Part shown: positions 55,113 through 57,650 of the stretch, piece after piece
How positions within the stretch are numbered: the stretch's first letter is position 1
Layout of the letters: each line of letters opens with the position of its first letter
Position numbers and translations under genes: made by a program
Origin: Micractinium sp. NFX-FRZ
Taxonomy: Eukaryota > Chlorophyta > Trebouxiophyceae > Chlorellales > Chlorellaceae
Assembly: GCA_029339195.1 (NCBI GenBank)
Contig: JAPTJF010000406.1
Coordinates: 1 to 57,650, forward strand
DNA: 57,650 bases
Direction: 5' to 3'
Notes under the pieces: generated by a model
Told to the model about the DNA's origin: nothing
Databases searched by the model: none
What the model saw: the letters and a program-made list of their open reading frames with translations, nothing else

Positions 55113-55499
55113 TGGCGTGGCTAGCCAAGGGGCTGGGCAGCCGGCGAATTGGCATTCACCACCCGCCGGAAAGCAGCGGTCAGCGCCAGCACCGCCCCGC
55201 CCACTTCCCTCGCTTGTATCATCTTGTGTACTTCGTTCACTCACAGCATGTCCACTGTATCCTCATTCACATCTTGATGTCATTACTTGTTCACGCCTGA
55301 TATCAATATTGTTCCCAAAGCAAACCTGCAGCAGCACCTCCCAATACGCAAAACTCAGCTGCTTCTGTAAAGTTAGGCAATCACCAGTTGCATGGGTGGG
55401 GTGCCACTGCCAGCAGACCAGGATGACCAGGTTTGAAATAAAAACTGTCTCCTGCTAAGCCTGCCACGCCTTCTTTACACCTGCTGGGTACGGTAACCC
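55113..55499 (+). other. Duplicated RecQ 3' flank
   Basis: Continues the similarity to the RecQ 3' UTR (shared CAGCATGTCCACTGTATCCT and ATTCACATCTTGATGTCATT), with TGTAA retained at 55366-55370. No coding frame is seen. Confidence 0.7.
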
Positions 55500-55830
55500 A
55501 CTGCTAGGCTGCCTGTGCCCCATGCCTGTTGATCTCCCCGCTTCCCACCCCCACGCGTCCGTCACCTCGTACCGGTCCCCACAACCCCGCGCCTCGCCCC
55601 TTCCCCCCCCCAGCATCTGGGCCAAGGAGCAGCAGCTGGCGCTGCTTGGGGAAGGGCAGCAGCTGCACACCCTGCCCAGCAAGCCGGCACCCAGAACTGG
55701 CGGCAGAGGCAGTGGCAGCAGCGCCTGTGGCAGCAGCAGCAGAGGGCCCCTTCTCAATCACGCAAGCACCCCACATGCCGACCAGATTTGATGACACTCG
55801 AATAATGAGAATGATGTATAGGATTGGTGT
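55500..55830 (+). pseudogene. Relic of the LRR-gene last exon (R6)
   Basis: The best-preserved relic. After a C-rich tract and CCCAG it reads IWAKEQQLALLGEGQQLHTL, then SKPAPRTGG, ending GPLLNHASTPHADQI before a stop. The authentic exon 18 has IWAKEQQLALLDQG and LHTLPSKPAPRRGG. The CCCAG acceptor kept here is CCAAC in the intact gene. No upstream LRR exons are present. It is tail-to-tail with mTERF copy 6. Confidence 0.8.
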
Positions 55831-56004
55831 GTACGGGTAAGTAATACACATATTGTGAAAAATGTCCTCACAAACACAAGGCGCAGCAAGGGTGCAGGTG
55901 CCAATTTAAGCACAAAGGAGCAAAACAAATGGCAGCTGAGATTGGATGGACTACTGTGATCATGATGTAAAGAATAGCACAATGCGGAGCACAGACGCAG
56001 TTCA

Positions 56005-57650
56005 TCATTCTTCGCCGCTCTCCGCTGGCTCCTCCTCTCCAGCTGCCAGCTTTTCCCGCAGCTCATCCGGCAGCGCGGCCCTCAACCGCGCCACTTCCAC
56101 CTCCGCTGCCGCCATCAGCTGCTGGTAGGCAGGCTGGCCGTGCAGCCCGGCTTGGAAGGCGGCAAAGCCGACGCCGCAGCCGTTTTTGCTGAGCAAGTCC
56201 ACAAAGGCCAGGTTCGAAAGAGTGCACACATCGCTGAGGCTGATGAGTGCCGGCTCCCCTGGCGCCTTGCGGTTTGCTGGCAGGCCGCGCTCCCGCCGCC
56301 ACACACTCAGCCGTGCCCGCTTGTCTTCAACCAGCGGCAGCAGGCCGCACTGCTCCAGGTACAGCAGGCGGCCCACAAGCCGGGGAGTGCCGGTGCTTGC
56401 CGAGTAAGTGGCATACTGCTGGTACACGGCAGCAGGGGTAAGGCCCAGGCAGCGCTGCAGCGCCAGCCGGTTGACAAGCTTGCCTGGCTCCAGCCAGTCG
56501 TATTTCAACAACTGTGCATTCCGCTGTGCAACTGCCACCGGGTCTGCCACGCCCACAAGCCGCATCACCTCTAGCGCCGTCTGCCAAACGGCGCTGTTGA
56601 CGGTGAGCAGGCCTGGCGAGCTGTCTAAGGCTTGCAGCGCCGCCTCTTTGCCAAATACCTGCAGAGAACAAGGCAGGTCGCGCGACAGCGACAAGGAAGT
56701 GGTCAGCCCAAGGTGCATGTGTGGTAGTGCAGGCGTGCACACACGTGTGGGTCCACCCGCAAGCATCAGCACTGTAGACTTCAAAGCTTCAACATGCGTT
56801 TTAACCTGGCCAACTCAGGCAATACCTGCCAATTGTGAAGCTCTCACCGCTACGAGCGCCCGGCACCGCTGCCGCAGCGTTGCGCCACTGCTGGTTAACG
56901 TCCGGGGTGCAAGACAGAGGATCTTGGCAAACAGGTCGCTGCCCACGCCCAGCTCCTGCAGCAGCAGCTGCTGCCGCTGGTCCAGGTGGTCGGGACTCAT
57001 GTCCAGCAGCCCCCATGAGTGCCCAAGGCCCGCCACAATCCGTGCACTGCTCAGTCCCAGGCGCCGCAGGTTGGCGGTGCGCTGCTGCAGCGTCTCGGCT
57101 CGCAGCTTGAGCAGATTCACTGCCGTTGGCTGGCCCGTCAGCAGCCCGCCCAGCTGGCGCTGGCCTGACTCGCCGCCCTTGCTGCCTGCCGCCTCATACA
57201 GCGCTGCCAGAGTGTCGATGGCAGGCTGGAAGCTGCGTGATACTGCTGCCGATGGCTGCTGTTCAAAGCACTTGCCAGCCTCCGCCGCCGCCAGCCCAAG
57301 CTGCAGCAGCTGCCCACACAGCACTGCTGCCCGGTCCTCTGCTGGCCAGCTAAACAGCTCGGGGCAGCGCTGCACCAACCGCGCCAGTTGCCCTTGCTCC
57401 ACGCCCAGGCTGCGAAGGTGTGCCGCCACCTGGCTGCCGTGCCGCACCACGCCACGCTGCCGCACAAAATACGCCTTGGCCATGGCCTCCTGCAGCTCGC
57501 CTGCCGCAGATGTGGGCAGCCCCATGCCGAGCAGCACCTGCGCGGCATCATAGTCGGGCGGCTCTGTTGGCCGCTTGCCTGCCCCCTGCTCCTCCAGCTG
57601 GTCTTGCCACAGCAGATCGTCAACAACACGTGCCTCAGCTGCCGCTTCTC
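56005..57650 (-). CDS. mTERF-like protein, copy 6 (runs off window)
   Basis: Minus strand: exon 3 at 56658-56005, and exon 2 from 56848 up to and beyond the window edge at 57650. The leader exon lies outside. Visible sequence begins near VVDDLLWQDQLEEQGAGKRP and carries the usual repeats (LRSLGVEQGQLARLVQRC, TANLRRLGLSSARIVAGL). The C-terminal part has YATYSASTGTPRLVGRLLYL, shared only with copy 5, and ends AEEEPAESGEE. Intron 2 (56659-56847, 189 nt) differs from that of every other copy. No stop or frameshift is seen in the visible part. Confidence 0.7.

Larger units (their letters stand above)
54405..57650. repeat. Segmental duplication of the RecQ tail / relic / mTERF block
   Basis: The order RecQ tail - RecQ 3' flank - LRR-exon relic - convergent mTERF at 48050-51663 is repeated at 54405-57650 in the same orientation, with the RecQ part degraded. 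The block in between (51.7-54.4 kb) holds the mTERF fragment and the CHRD gene. Confidence 0.85.

Noticed and set aside
49555..57650. mTERF clusters as a mobile element with its own transposase
   Set aside because: No transposase, reverse transcriptase, terminal repeats or target-site duplications were found around either cluster.

Overview
The window looks like nuclear DNA of a GC-rich green alga, most likely a Chlorella-type trebouxiophyte. The basis is very high GC, dense short GT-AG introns (plus a few GC-AG), Ala/Gln/Gly-rich low-complexity protein segments, TGTAA poly(A) signals behind several genes, and the gene content. Genus and species are inference. I see no operons, rRNA, tRNA or CRISPR. 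All exon models below were built by hand from splice consensus and reading-frame continuity. No transcript data were available.

Layout. (1) 1-10.7 kb: a plus-strand tandem array of four mTERF-like helical-repeat genes with a period of about 2.95 kb. The first is cut off by a chimeric contig edge and the fourth carries a frameshift. Between copies lie decayed copies of the last exon of the next gene. (2) 10.9-17.6 kb, minus: an 18-exon secreted/membrane leucine-rich-repeat protein. (3) 18.0-20.05 kb, minus: a short-chain dehydrogenase/reductase, divergent from (4) a 117-aa protein at 20.7-22.5 kb. (5) 23.1-30.1 kb, plus: a 13-exon gene whose continuous frame joins a WD40 propeller, a long low-complexity linker and a C-terminal RRM. 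(6) 32.0-37.0 kb, plus: a bZIP transcription factor. (7) 38.8-42.0 kb, minus: two small paralogous unknown genes. (8) 43.2-48.7 kb, plus: a RecQ helicase. (9) 49-57.65 kb: a second mTERF cluster on the minus strand (one complete copy, one pseudogene fragment, one copy running off the edge), mixed with a decayed duplicate of the RecQ tail and a broken CHRD-domain gene.

The two mTERF clusters sit about 39 kb apart in opposite orientation. In both, an mTERF gene converges on the 3' end of the LRR gene or a relic of it. The natural reading is that an mTERF plus LRR-3'-end segment was duplicated repeatedly and later reshuffled by gene conversion. The other genes are ordinary, functionally unrelated nuclear genes.

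The most unusual signal is a set of 'splice-site echoes': 20-45 nt copies of an exon edge with its splice site, repeated roughly 90-150 nt away inside the adjoining intron. They occur in at least three genes, and two of them would add 30 or 32 codons in frame if used.
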